From Alphaproteobacteria bacterium (GTDB lineage: Bacteria; Pseudomonadota; Alphaproteobacteria; Thalassobaculales; Thalassobaculaceae): a DNA stretch of 6,777 nucleotides. The translations under genes were made by a program, and so were the position numbers. How positions within the stretch are numbered: position 1 is the stretch's first letter; every line of letters begins with the position of its first letter. Where the stretch lies: assembly GCA_028822575.1 (NCBI GenBank), contig JAPKDN010000180.1:1-6777 (forward strand), given 5' to 3'. Positions 1-6,126 of this stretch are shown here, piece after piece. The notes under the pieces are model-generated. The model was not told where the DNA came from and did not search any database. It worked only from the letters and a program-made list of their open reading frames with translations.

Positions 1-946
1 CTTCGCCGATGCCCTGATCGCCGAGGCCGAGAAGGATGAGCGGGTGACGGCGATCACCGCGGCCATGCCCTCCGGGACCGGCATTAACAAATTCGCCGAG
101 CGCTTTCCCGAACGAGCCTTTGACGTCGGTATCGCCGAGCAGCACGCGGTAACCTTCGCTGCGGGTATGGCGACAGAGGGAATGAAGCCTTTCGTAACAA
201 TCTATTCGACCTTCCTGCAACGGGCGTTCGACCAGGTCGTCCACGACGTCGCCCTTCAAAAGCTCCCAGTGCGATTCGCGATTGACCGGGCTGGGCTGGT
301 CGGTGCCGATGGTGCCACCCATGCCGGGTCTTATGATCTAGCGTATCTTTGCTGTTTGCCAGATTTTGTGGTGATGGCGGCGGCCGACGAGGCTGAATTG
401 TTGCATATGGTCGCCACCTGCCGCGCAATCGACGATGGTCCTTCCGCCGTCCGTTATCCTCGGGGCGAGGGTGTTGGCGTCGAGATGCCCGATGAGGGCC
501 TGCCGCTGGAAATCGGCAAGGGGCGCGTGATCCGCGAGGGTAACGTGGTCGCGATCCTGTCTCTTGGTGGCCGGCTCGCCGAGAGTTTGACCGCAGCCGA
601 GGACCTAGCGGCGCGTGGTTTGTCGACCACGGTTGCGGACGCGCGTTTCGCCAAGCCCTTGGACATTGACCTTCTTCGGCGTATCGCGGCCTCGCACGAA
701 GTATTGATTACTATCGAGGAAGGGTCGATAGGCGGTTTTTCCAGTCATGTCCTGCATGCGCTGGCCACGGAGGGGATGTTGGACGGGGGATTGAAGGTGC
801 GCCCATTAACCTTGCCCGACCGATTTATCGATCATGATTCCCCGACGGTTCAGTACGCCGCCGCGGGTTTGGACGCGGCGGCGATCGTCGCCGCTGCGCT
901 CGAGGCCTTGGGCCAGGAACACGCGAAGAGCCCCGCGCGGGCTTAG
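1..946 (+). CDS. dxs: 1-deoxy-D-xylulose-5-phosphate synthase, C-terminal half (5' end outside window)
   Basis: Thiamine-diphosphate enzyme that condenses pyruvate and glyceraldehyde 3-phosphate to 1-deoxy-D-xylulose 5-phosphate, the first step of the MEP isoprenoid pathway, and also feeds thiamine and pyridoxal synthesis; cytosolic. The reading frame is open from base 2, giving 314 visible residues of a family usually about 640 long. Seen in visible-residue numbering: the transketolase pyrimidine-binding motif GIAEQHA at 43-49 with the catalytic Glu at 46, the [15 protein letters not shown] block at 95-109, RYPRG at 151-155, and a transketolase C-terminal domain from about 180 with [11 protein letters not shown] at 212-222 and TIEEG at 238-242. 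The C-terminus is complete and ends in TAG. It is the first visible gene of a plus-strand group with the unknown gene 36 bases downstream and tlyA. Nothing looks degraded. Confidence 0.97.
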   Translation, partial: FADALIAEAEKDERVTAITAAMPSGTGINKFAERFPERAFDVGIAEQHAVTFAAGMATEGMKPFVTIYSTFLQRAFDQVVHDVALQKLPVRFAIDRAGLVGADGATHAGSYDLAYLCCLPDFVVMAAADEAELLHMVATCRAIDDGPSAVRYPRGEGVGVEMPDEGLPLEIGKGRVIREGNVVAILSLGGRLAESLTAAEDLAARGLSTTVADARFAKPLDIDLLRRIAASHEVLITIEEGSIGGFSSHVLHALATEGMLDGGLKVRPLTLPDRFIDHDSPTVQYAAAGLDAAAIVAAALEALGQEHAKSPARA

Positions 947-971
947 GAATGCGTGCGTGTTCACTTGGGAT

Positions 972-976
972 GGGAG
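972..976 (+). promoter_or_regulatory. Ribosome binding site (GGGAG) for the gene starting at 983
   Basis: GGGAG lies six bases before ATG 983. It favours this start over the in-frame GTG at 953, which would add ten residues and sits only seven bases after the dxs stop. It does not serve the ATG at 970, which is in another frame. Confidence 0.6.
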
Positions 977-982
977 CTGGCG

Positions 983-2017
983 ATGAGCGGTGCGGTCGAG
1001 GCGGTATCTAAGCTTTATCAAGCCTATTTAACTGGCCTGATCTTGACCGTGTCCAGCCAGCGGGGTGCTGCGGTCGCTGGAGATTGGGTCTTCCAGCTTT
1101 TCCGCCGCCAACACGAAGTGCGATTTCTACCCGGTCTGGACAAGCTTGGGCTGTCGGATCAACCGCATGCGATTGCTTGCGCCGGCTATCACTACCTTGC
1201 CAATCGGATCGGCGGGGTGGATGTTCAGTTCATCGCCGAGTCTGATCGCAAGGCCTGGGTGCGATTCCCACCACCCCGGTGGATTTATGAGGGCTCGGCG
1301 ATCTGTGGTGTGCCGAGTGAGGTGTCACGTGGAATGTTGCGCGGTTGGTACGCGCAAAACGGTGTAAGCCTGGGTAATCCACGGCTTGGATTTGTGTGCA
1401 CCGGGCAAACTACCGATGGTCAGCCGGGCCTTGCTGGGTATTTTCTTGAGCATAATAGAGATCTTGGTCCCGACGAACGGTTACGGTTCTCGCCAGGCGA
1501 GCAACCTCCGCCGTACTGCCCGGACTTCGCGCCGGTGCTTGATGCCGCGTTATGGACCGAAGAACGACGCAGTAACGCTAAACGGAATTATGCACTGGAG
1601 TATATCCGCACGGGACTGACTGTTCTGGCGGTGGCCTTGGGGCCCTCGGAGGCAGGTGCGTTAGCGTCGCATGCCGGGCGTCTGATCGGTATGCAACTTG
1701 GCCCAGAAGTGGCGCGGTTGCTCGGTGTCGAAGGTGATGATCCGGCGTCGGCGGCGCGGTTGCTGGTCGCGCTTGCGGCGGCTGAGGGGGATGTTGCGCG
1801 ATCCTATCAAGATGGATACGGCGCTGTGGTCGAGCGCGATGATATTCGTCTTTTTAAGGACTTGGAGCATCCTTCTACGGCACTTTATCAGGGTTGGGCT
1901 GGGTTGTTGGATGGCCTGGCGATGAGTGTGGCTGGCCATGTCGCTCTGACGCCTCGGGTTGGAGCCGATCGTGGGGCCGCCGCGTGGAGTTGGCGGATCG
2001 ACCCCGCCGTGCGATGA
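983..2017 (+). CDS. Uncharacterized 344-residue protein between dxs and tlyA
   Basis: I do not recognise the family with confidence. The protein is soluble-looking: no signal peptide and no clear membrane span. The N-terminal 180 residues are rich in aromatic residues and Gly/Pro, with FPPPRW at 95-100, a GWYAQNGVSLGNPRLGF stretch at 121-137 and PPPYCPDF at 176-182; Cys occur at 66, 108, 139 and 179. Residues 186-320 look alpha-helical and Ala/Leu rich, including RNYALEYIRTGL at 201-212. The overall pattern of an acidic-ligand-like front half and a helical YxxxYxR back half faintly recalls the L-2-amino-thiazoline-4-carboxylate hydrolase-like family, but this is a guess. Codon use matches dxs and tlyA, and the gene is intact, so it is probably expressed and functional. 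The start at 983 is preferred for its GGGAG site. Its stop is one base before the tlyA start, so translational coupling is likely and a role connected to translation or isoprenoid metabolism is possible but unproven. Confidence 0.85.
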   Translation: MSGAVEAVSKLYQAYLTGLILTVSSQRGAAVAGDWVFQLFRRQHEVRFLPGLDKLGLSDQPHAIACAGYHYLANRIGGVDVQFIAESDRKAWVRFPPPRWIYEGSAICGVPSEVSRGMLRGWYAQNGVSLGNPRLGFVCTGQTTDGQPGLAGYFLEHNRDLGPDERLRFSPGEQPPPYCPDFAPVLDAALWTEERRSNAKRNYALEYIRTGLTVLAVALGPSEAGALASHAGRLIGMQLGPEVARLLGVEGDDPASAARLLVALAAAEGDVARSYQDGYGAVVERDDIRLFKDLEHPSTALYQGWAGLLDGLAMSVAGHVALTPRVGADRGAAAWSWRIDPAVR

Positions 2018-2018
2018 C

Positions 2019-2768
2019 ATGGCGGATAACCGGCGCCTGCGACTGGATCGGCTTCTGGTGGAACGGGGGGTGGCAATCTCTCGCGCGCGCGCTAAGTCAC
2101 TGATATTAGCTGGATTTGTGTGGTGTTCCGGACGCGTGATCGAAAAGCCAGCAGCTATGGTTGAGGTCGATGCCGTGATCGAAATCACCGGACAGGATAA
2201 TCCTTGGGTATCCCGCGGTGGATTAAAATTAGACGCCGCGCTTGAGTATTTTGGGATCGACCCAGTCGATGCCTCCTGTCTCGACATTGGTGCTTCCACT
2301 GGAGGGTTTACTGATGTTTTGCTATCCAAGGGGGCGGCCCGGATCATTGCGGTCGACGTCGGACATGGGCAGCTTATCGAGCGTGTTTGCTCCGATCCGA
2401 GAGTCGTCGTTCTGGAACGGACCGATGCCCGGTCGATTACGCCGGAACTGATTGTGGCCCCGGTCGATCTGGTAGTGTGCGACGTTAGTTTCATTTCGAT
2501 TCGCAAAGCCATCCCTCCGGCGCTGGCGCTCGTCAGACCAGGTGGCCAATTCGTCGGTTTGGTCAAACCGCAATTTGAGGTTGGTCCCGGTAAAGTTGGT
2601 GGTGGCGGTGTTGTTCGGGACCCCACGCTTTTGGACCGCGTCTCCTGCGATATCGTGGCATGGTTGAATGCAATGCCTACGTGGAAGTGTGACGGCATCA
2701 TGGAATCGCCAGTTACCGGGGGTGATGGCAACCGGGAATATCTCTTGAGTGGTACCAAAATGCGCTAG
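2019..2768 (+). CDS. tlyA: TlyA family rRNA (cytidine-2'-O)-methyltransferase
   Basis: S-adenosylmethionine-dependent enzyme that 2'-O-methylates cytidine in 23S rRNA (C1920 region) and, in some types, 16S rRNA C1409; often mislabelled hemolysin A. The 249 residues hold an N-terminal S4 RNA-binding domain (about 6-65, RLDRLLVERG at 8-17 and SRARAKSLI at 21-29) and an FtsJ/RrmJ-type Rossmann methyltransferase domain. Visible motifs are SRGGLKLD at 65-72, the SAM loop DIGASTGGFTD at 89-99, DVSFISIRK at 155-163, KPQFEVGPGKV at 183-193 and the terminal GGDGNREYLL at 234-243. These supply the K-D-K-E tetrad as Lys70, Asp155, Lys183 and Glu240. ATG 2019 begins just before the S4 domain; an in-frame TTG at 1959 would only extend it into the preceding gene. 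No strong ribosome binding site is seen, in keeping with coupling to the stop at 2017. The protein ends soon after the NREY motif, so it lacks the longer tail of the mycobacterial form. Confidence 0.96.
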   Translation: MADNRRLRLDRLLVERGVAISRARAKSLILAGFVWCSGRVIEKPAAMVEVDAVIEITGQDNPWVSRGGLKLDAALEYFGIDPVDASCLDIGASTGGFTDVLLSKGAARIIAVDVGHGQLIERVCSDPRVVVLERTDARSITPELIVAPVDLVVCDVSFISIRKAIPPALALVRPGGQFVGLVKPQFEVGPGKVGGGGVVRDPTLLDRVSCDIVAWLNAMPTWKCDGIMESPVTGGDGNREYLLSGTKMR

Positions 2769-2845
2769 TAGCAAGCGCGTGGATGGGTTTGTTGGGGATG
2801 TGTGGGAGTGATGAAAACTAGCAATCTTCGAAGCCTCGTGGAGGC

Positions 2846-2852
2846 AGGAGAG
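2846..2852 (+). promoter_or_regulatory. AGGAGAG, a good ribosome binding site for ATG 2857
   Basis: AGGAGAG ends four bases before ATG 2857. This is the best argument for starting the downstream gene at 2857 rather than upstream in the other frame. It could also be chance, because the same bases encode Glu-Ala-Gly-Glu in the frame that opens at 2811. Confidence 0.4.
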
Positions 2853-2856
2853 ACTA

Positions 2857-3567
2857 ATGAGCAAAACACCCCACCCAAGGCGCGCGTCAAGGTGTCGCCT
2901 TGCCTTAGCCAGTTTAACTATAGTGTTGTCACGGCGCTGGTTACCGCTCAGCGTGATTGGCTTTTTCGGTTCGGAACACCGCAACTGGGTTGATGCCTGT
3001 TTGGAACATCAAGCCCGAAGACGCCAGGCTAATCTTGACGTAATTCTGCTCCTCGCTCTTGCCCGCCTTCCGGGTAGGCTTGACAAAGGGGATATCGATA
3101 TCGATTGGGCAGCCAGGCTTTTTAATGTCCCTGCCGATTGGTCCGGTCCGGAGCACCAGACGATTTGGGCGCGTCTCCTGGTTATGGAAGATTGGAAACT
3201 GGGCGCGGTTCCGCCGGTGGCGATGCAAGTGCTGGCGTCCTTGTCGCCGCGTCTGCTGGAATGGGTTCGAGTGCTCGCCGAGTTGACGATCAACAATTTC
3301 TTATTGCGTCTCTCAGACGAGTTTAACGCCGAGCGGGGCCGGGTCGGTGATGTCGTCCTGTTGTTGAGACAATATGGTCTTCTCAGGACGAACTCGGAAA
3401 CGATGAAAGTGCTCCGCAGCCAGATCACGGCGAATCTCACAGCCAACTTTCTCTATAACTATAAAATTCTACGGATCAATCACGGTGACCCCAAGAAAGA
3501 CTTGACCATGCCTTACTATCGGTTTTCCGATGCAAGCACCGAGTTGTGCAACGCCGTGCTTCAGTAA
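2857..3567 (+). CDS. Uncharacterized protein, 236 residues as read; N-terminus probably affected by a frameshift
   Basis: Family not recognised. Read from ATG 2857 the protein has 236 residues. The first 35 or so are Arg-rich with scattered hydrophobics (RRASRCRLALA at 8-18) and look out of frame. From about residue 36 (GSEHRNWVDACLEHQARRRQ) the sequence becomes convincing and mostly helical, with Leu-rich segments at roughly 60-75, 120-160 and 165-175 and a less structured, more AT-rich C-terminal 60 residues. If joined to the frame opening at 2811 through the T5 run at 2962-2966, the helical front part reads AQRDWLFGSEHRNWVDAC. That spacing of Trp, Arg and Gln in a long helix resembles phasin-type or other coiled-coil proteins, but this is only a suggestion. 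There is no signal peptide or clear membrane span in the joined version. The gene starts 88 bases after tlyA (42 if joined) and is the last plus-strand gene before the converging operon. Confidence 0.6.
   Translation: MSKTPHPRRASRCRLALASLTIVLSRRWLPLSVIGFFGSEHRNWVDACLEHQARRRQANLDVILLLALARLPGRLDKGDIDIDWAARLFNVPADWSGPEHQTIWARLLVMEDWKLGAVPPVAMQVLASLSPRLLEWVRVLAELTINNFLLRLSDEFNAERGRVGDVVLLLRQYGLLRTNSETMKVLRSQITANLTANFLYNYKILRINHGDPKKDLTMPYYRFSDASTELCNAVLQ
2962..2966 (+). other. T5 homopolymer at the apparent frame switch
   Basis: Five T residues lie in the short region where the plausible coding frame changes from that of 2811 to that of 2857. One T fewer would fuse the two frames without a stop. 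Homopolymer runs are typical sites both of sequencing indels and of replication or transcription slippage; the sequence alone cannot tell these apart. Confidence 0.4.
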
Positions 3568-3782
3568 GAAGAGATATCAACCGGCATGATATATTTCCTC
3601 GAGATCGTTAAAAATGTCCAAAAAAGGAATTTTCGTTATGCAGGCGGATATTCTGAAGCGCTCCAGCGACGATGTTGTCTCAAAACATTCAGCTTTCTGC
3701 GAAATTATAGCACTCGGCTGCCGTCTCTAGAGAGCAAGGTTTAATTTGATGGAGCGTGTTCTTGCACCTAGGCCGTGGTTCG
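3568..3782. other. AT-rich gap between converging genes
   Basis: The 215 bases between the plus-strand stop at 3567 and the minus-strand stop at 3783 contain no convincing gene. They are visibly richer in A and T than the coding regions on either side. Present are a short hairpin at 3574-3592, a ten-base palindrome TCTCTAGAGA at 3724-3733, and a 38-codon ORF at 3614-3730 on the plus strand with a modest AAGGA nine bases before its second ATG (3638). I saw no GC-rich hairpin with a T tract on either strand, so how the two converging units terminate is unclear. Confidence 0.6.
3574..3592 (+). terminator. Weak AT-rich hairpin after the 2857-3567 gene
   Basis: ATATCA (3574-3579) and TGATAT (3587-3592) form a perfect six-base stem around a seven-base loop, seven bases after the TAA at 3565-3567, followed by ATTT. 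The stem is AT-rich and the T tract is short, so it is at best a weak terminator or an mRNA 3'-end structure. Confidence 0.25.
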
Positions 3783-4274
3783 TCACATTATTGACTCGAT
3801 AAACACGTCTTTTACCTGTTTTGGGTATCGTTTCTGTAACTGTGACCTGACATTGGATTTAAAATTCAGGATATTCTCGGTCGTTGGACGACCATTTTCC
3901 CACATTCTGAGTGCTAATAGATAGACCATCCCGTTGATTGTCAGCTTCTCGCCCTCAAGCACAGCTTTGGCCTTCATATCCTTAGCTTGGATGGCGATGC
4001 GGAGATTACCCACGACGAGTTGTCCCCGAATGTAAAGTGATATCCTGAAAGGGCCGACCGGTAGAACGTCGGGGCCGACCATGAAGCGGTAAAGTCGATC
4101 TTCGTTGAATTTTTTTGGTTTTTGCTTCTGCTCTTTTTTGTTCGGTTTGCGATCCTTGGTTGTCTGGTTCAGGTCTTCATCATTGTCCGACGCGGCGAAG
4201 GCTGGGTCGATGATGTGTGGGGTGATGAGCGCCACGGCGAAGACGATTAGAACAAATTTGAAAAACCGCGCCAT
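3783..4274 (-). CDS. Small exported protein with Lys-rich linker, faintly FliL-like C-terminal domain
   Basis: A 163-residue protein of no firmly recognised family. Residues 1-27 form a classical Sec signal peptide: MARFFK, a hydrophobic core at 7-17 and a likely cleavage after PAFA at 27 (the core alone could instead act as an anchor). Residues 29-58 are a highly charged, Lys/Asp/Glu/Asn/Gln-rich low-complexity linker. Residues 60-163 look like a compact alpha/beta domain: strands around 75-82 and 86-98, LTINGMVYLLALRM at 111-124, and a final helix-strand NFKSNVRSQLQKRYP then VKDVFIESIM. That order, especially the last part, recalls the C-terminal domain of FliL (periplasmic flagellar or membrane protein), but the match is weak and no flagellar gene is near. 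A GAGGA site (plus-strand TCCTC at 4283-4287) lies suitably before the ATG. It begins 34 bases after the sppA stop, so it is probably cotranscribed with sppA and acts in the periplasm or at the inner membrane. Confidence 0.85.
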   Translation of the reverse strand: MARFFKFVLIVFAVALITPHIIDPAFAASDNDEDLNQTTKDRKPNKKEQKQKPKKFNEDRLYRFMVGPDVLPVGPFRISLYIRGQLVVGNLRIAIQAKDMKAKAVLEGEKLTINGMVYLLALRMWENGRPTTENILNFKSNVRSQLQKRYPKQVKDVFIESIM

Positions 4275-4282
4275 GGTTTCGA

Positions 4283-4287
4283 TCCTC
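4283..4287 (-). promoter_or_regulatory. Ribosome binding site (GAGGA) for the small exported protein
   Basis: Read on the minus strand, GAGGA stands eight bases before the ATG at 4274, supporting that start and placing it directly ahead of the signal peptide. Confidence 0.55.
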
Positions 4288-4308
4288 GTTCCAATGCCAC
4301 GATGAACG

Positions 4309-6090
4309 CTATTCGATGGTCACATCCGGTGCGCGCATCAGAACGCCATAGGACACGTCAACCCTCGGTAATTCCTGGACTATACGTTTAGCATACCCGA
4401 TCAGTCGGATCAGGTCACCAATGCCATCGAGCAAAGCTAAAAAATCCCCCTTGGAGATCGAGTTCAGTACCTGGTCGAGAGGATTTCGTCTTCGCGGAAA
4501 TACCTTCAGGGTTGTGGGTTGATCCCCTTCGAGGCCGGCGGATTGGCGAGCGAGCAATATTGCTTCCTCGAAGCCTCCCAGGACATCCACCAACCCCAGG
4601 CGATAGGCATCTTCTCCAGTCCAAATTCGCCCCCGCGCGGCTGCGTCCAACTCTGCCGGAGACAGTCGTCGGCGATCGGCGACCTTGGTGGTGAAATCCT
4701 GATAGATTTCGTCGAGAATGTCCGACAGGCGTTCGCGTTGCGCATCGCTGAATGGTTTGAGGGGTGAGTACATAGACGCGTTTGCACCGACCTTGACCTC
4801 GGCGCTTTCGGCTCCGTGGCGCGACAATAAATCACCAAAAGAAATCTTTCCCCCCAGGACGCCGATCGAACCGGTGATCGTCGCTGGTTGCGCCACCACG
4901 TGATCGGCGGCAAGGGAGATGAAATAACCTCCAGAAGCCGCAACATTACTCATGGATACAACCACCGGCAGGCCGTTCGACCGGGCCTGCTCAAGCGCCC
5001 GTAAAATGCTATCCGACGCGACATAACTGCCGCCAGGACTGTTGACCCGCAGCAGGATGGCCTTGACCAGTTTATCCTTTCGGGCTTCTTGGATTGACGC
5101 GATCAGTTTCTTCGCTGCCACTTTGTCTTTATCCCAAAAGGACCTTCCGCCACCACGAATAAGCTCACCATCCGCGGAAATGATCGCGATCCGAGGCTGC
5201 TCGTCTTCGGCTTCTTCGTCTTCCTTTTCGGCGCGCGCATCGGCGTAGCGCCGTAGTGTAACGAACGAGGCACCGGAACTGGCGGTCAAGACCATGGATT
5301 TGACCTCGTCCCAATAGGCAAGCTTATCGATTAGATTGTTCCGTTTGGCTTCCCTGGCCACCAGCGGCGCTGAGTTGATCATGGTCCGTACCGCTGAGGG
5401 ACTAAGGTCCCTGCCCGTGGCGATCCCCGCGACCAGCTGGTCGAACATGGAGGTTATCGCGCGTTTATGGTTCGCCCGCACGGCTTGAGGCAGTGATTCC
5501 TCGGTTAAGGGAACGGCGGCTCCCTTGAACTCATGGCGCGCATGAATTTCGGCATGCACACCCTGTTCCTGGAGGAACCGGCCCAACAGTGGTGTGGTGA
5601 TCGAGAGCCCGCGCAGATCAAGCAAACCCGATGGTTGCAATGACACGCTCTCGAACGCGGTCGCAAGATAGTAGGGTGCCGAGGCGCGTTGTCCCTCGAA
5701 GGTGTCAGTGAAAGCATGCGCAAATTTTCTTGCCGCTCTAAACCCAAGAACGGCGGCCCTAAGTTCCTGAGCATTGGCTAGACCAATTTCAGCGCCTGAT
5801 AGGTCCATGACCATCCCTTTTACCTGGGCGTCGGAGGCAGCCGCGTCAATCGTTGTTACGAGGTCTAAAAGCGAAATTCGGCTGCGCCCGGGAATCAGAC
5901 TTGCCAGCGGCGAAGTATCAGAAACCTCCACCAGCGGCCCCGCAATGCGGATCTTTAGAATAACCGCCTCAGGAAGATCTGGTAGTTTGGAAAGGCTTCC
6001 CGCAAACCAATATAATCCTGAGCCAATACCGGTGACCAACACCACCAAAAGCACGCCCAGGGTTGCGAAAAACCCTATTAGGTAACGCAT
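4309..6090 (-). CDS. sppA: Signal peptide peptidase SppA, double-domain (67K) type
   Basis: Inner-membrane serine protease of family S49 that degrades cleaved signal peptides, with its active sites facing the periplasm. The 593 residues are close to the 618 of the Escherichia coli enzyme and carry two tandem S49 domains. An N-terminal membrane anchor spans about 4-30. The first domain (about 42-260) holds the general-base Lys in the EFKGAAVPLTEE stretch, Lys189, matching Lys209 of E. coli. A markedly acidic linker (EKEDEEAEDE, 288-297) joins it to the second domain, with LLRVNSPGGS at 346-355, SMSNVAASGGYF at 379-390 containing the nucleophile Ser386, and TGSIGVLGGK at 406-415. Both catalytic residues are present, so it should be active, most likely as a tetramer. 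The ATG at 6090 is preceded on its strand by GGAG and AGG within 15 bases. It starts 36 bases after aroC and ends 34 before the small exported protein, suggesting one operon. Confidence 0.96.
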   Translation of the reverse strand: MRYLIGFFATLGVLLVVLVTGIGSGLYWFAGSLSKLPDLPEAVILKIRIAGPLVEVSDTSPLASLIPGRSRISLLDLVTTIDAAASDAQVKGMVMDLSGAEIGLANAQELRAAVLGFRAARKFAHAFTDTFEGQRASAPYYLATAFESVSLQPSGLLDLRGLSITTPLLGRFLQEQGVHAEIHARHEFKGAAVPLTEESLPQAVRANHKRAITSMFDQLVAGIATGRDLSPSAVRTMINSAPLVAREAKRNNLIDKLAYWDEVKSMVLTASSGASFVTLRRYADARAEKEDEEAEDEQPRIAIISADGELIRGGGRSFWDKDKVAAKKLIASIQEARKDKLVKAILLRVNSPGGSYVASDSILRALEQARSNGLPVVVSMSNVAASGGYFISLAADHVVAQPATITGSIGVLGGKISFGDLLSRHGAESAEVKVGANASMYSPLKPFSDAQRERLSDILDEIYQDFTTKVADRRRLSPAELDAAARGRIWTGEDAYRLGLVDVLGGFEEAILLARQSAGLEGDQPTTLKVFPRRRNPLDQVLNSISKGDFLALLDGIGDLIRLIGYAKRIVQELPRVDVSYGVLMRAPDVTIE

Positions 6091-6126
6091 TTAACCTGGC
6101 TCCCGTTTGGCATTTCTCTTAGAGGA

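Larger units (their letters stand above)
2811..2993 (+). pseudogene. Probable displaced 5' part of the gene ending at 3567 (frame 0 fragment)
   Basis: This frame opens at ATG 2811 (or GTG 2802) and stops at TGA 2991-2993, giving 60 residues from 2811. Up to about 2965 its translation looks like ordinary protein: a polar, Lys/Glu/Asn-containing start and then SQFNYSVVTALVTAQRDWLF at 33-52, a likely amphipathic helix. Over the same stretch the competing frame gives an Arg-rich peptide with rare codons (tta, tca, ata, agg), as expected of an out-of-frame reading. Removing one T from the run at 2962-2966 joins this piece to the downstream frame and gives one 251-residue protein (2811-3567). GGGAG at 2804-2808 is only two bases from ATG 2811, so the exact start is uncertain. 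The alternative is that this is only a chance ORF and the gene begins at 2857. Confidence 0.4.

Noticed and set aside
1661..2758. Long minus-strand ORF of 365 codons opposite the unknown gene and tlyA
   Set aside because: It lies antisense to tlyA and the upstream gene, both supported by motifs or operon context. Its translation is Ser/Thr/Pro/Arg-rich without recognisable domains, typical of the complement of GC-rich coding DNA.
2322..2984. Minus-strand ORF of 220 codons across the end of tlyA and the next gene
   Set aside because: It overlaps the conserved catalytic part of tlyA on the opposite strand and has low-complexity, Arg/Asn/His-rich composition with no motif.
3009..3446. Minus-strand ORF of 145 codons opposite the 2857-3567 gene
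   Set aside because: The translation is Arg/Ser/Thr-rich with no motif, while the plus-strand reading of the same stretch looks like a normal helical protein. Treated as a shadow.
3605..3637. AAAAT...ATTTT inverted repeat around an A6 run as a terminator
   Set aside because: The stem is about five A-T pairs with a long loop, too weak for an intrinsic terminator on either strand.
3724..3733. Perfect palindrome TCTCTAGAGA
   Set aside because: It has no loop, is short and stands alone; it may be chance, and no operator or terminator role can be supported.
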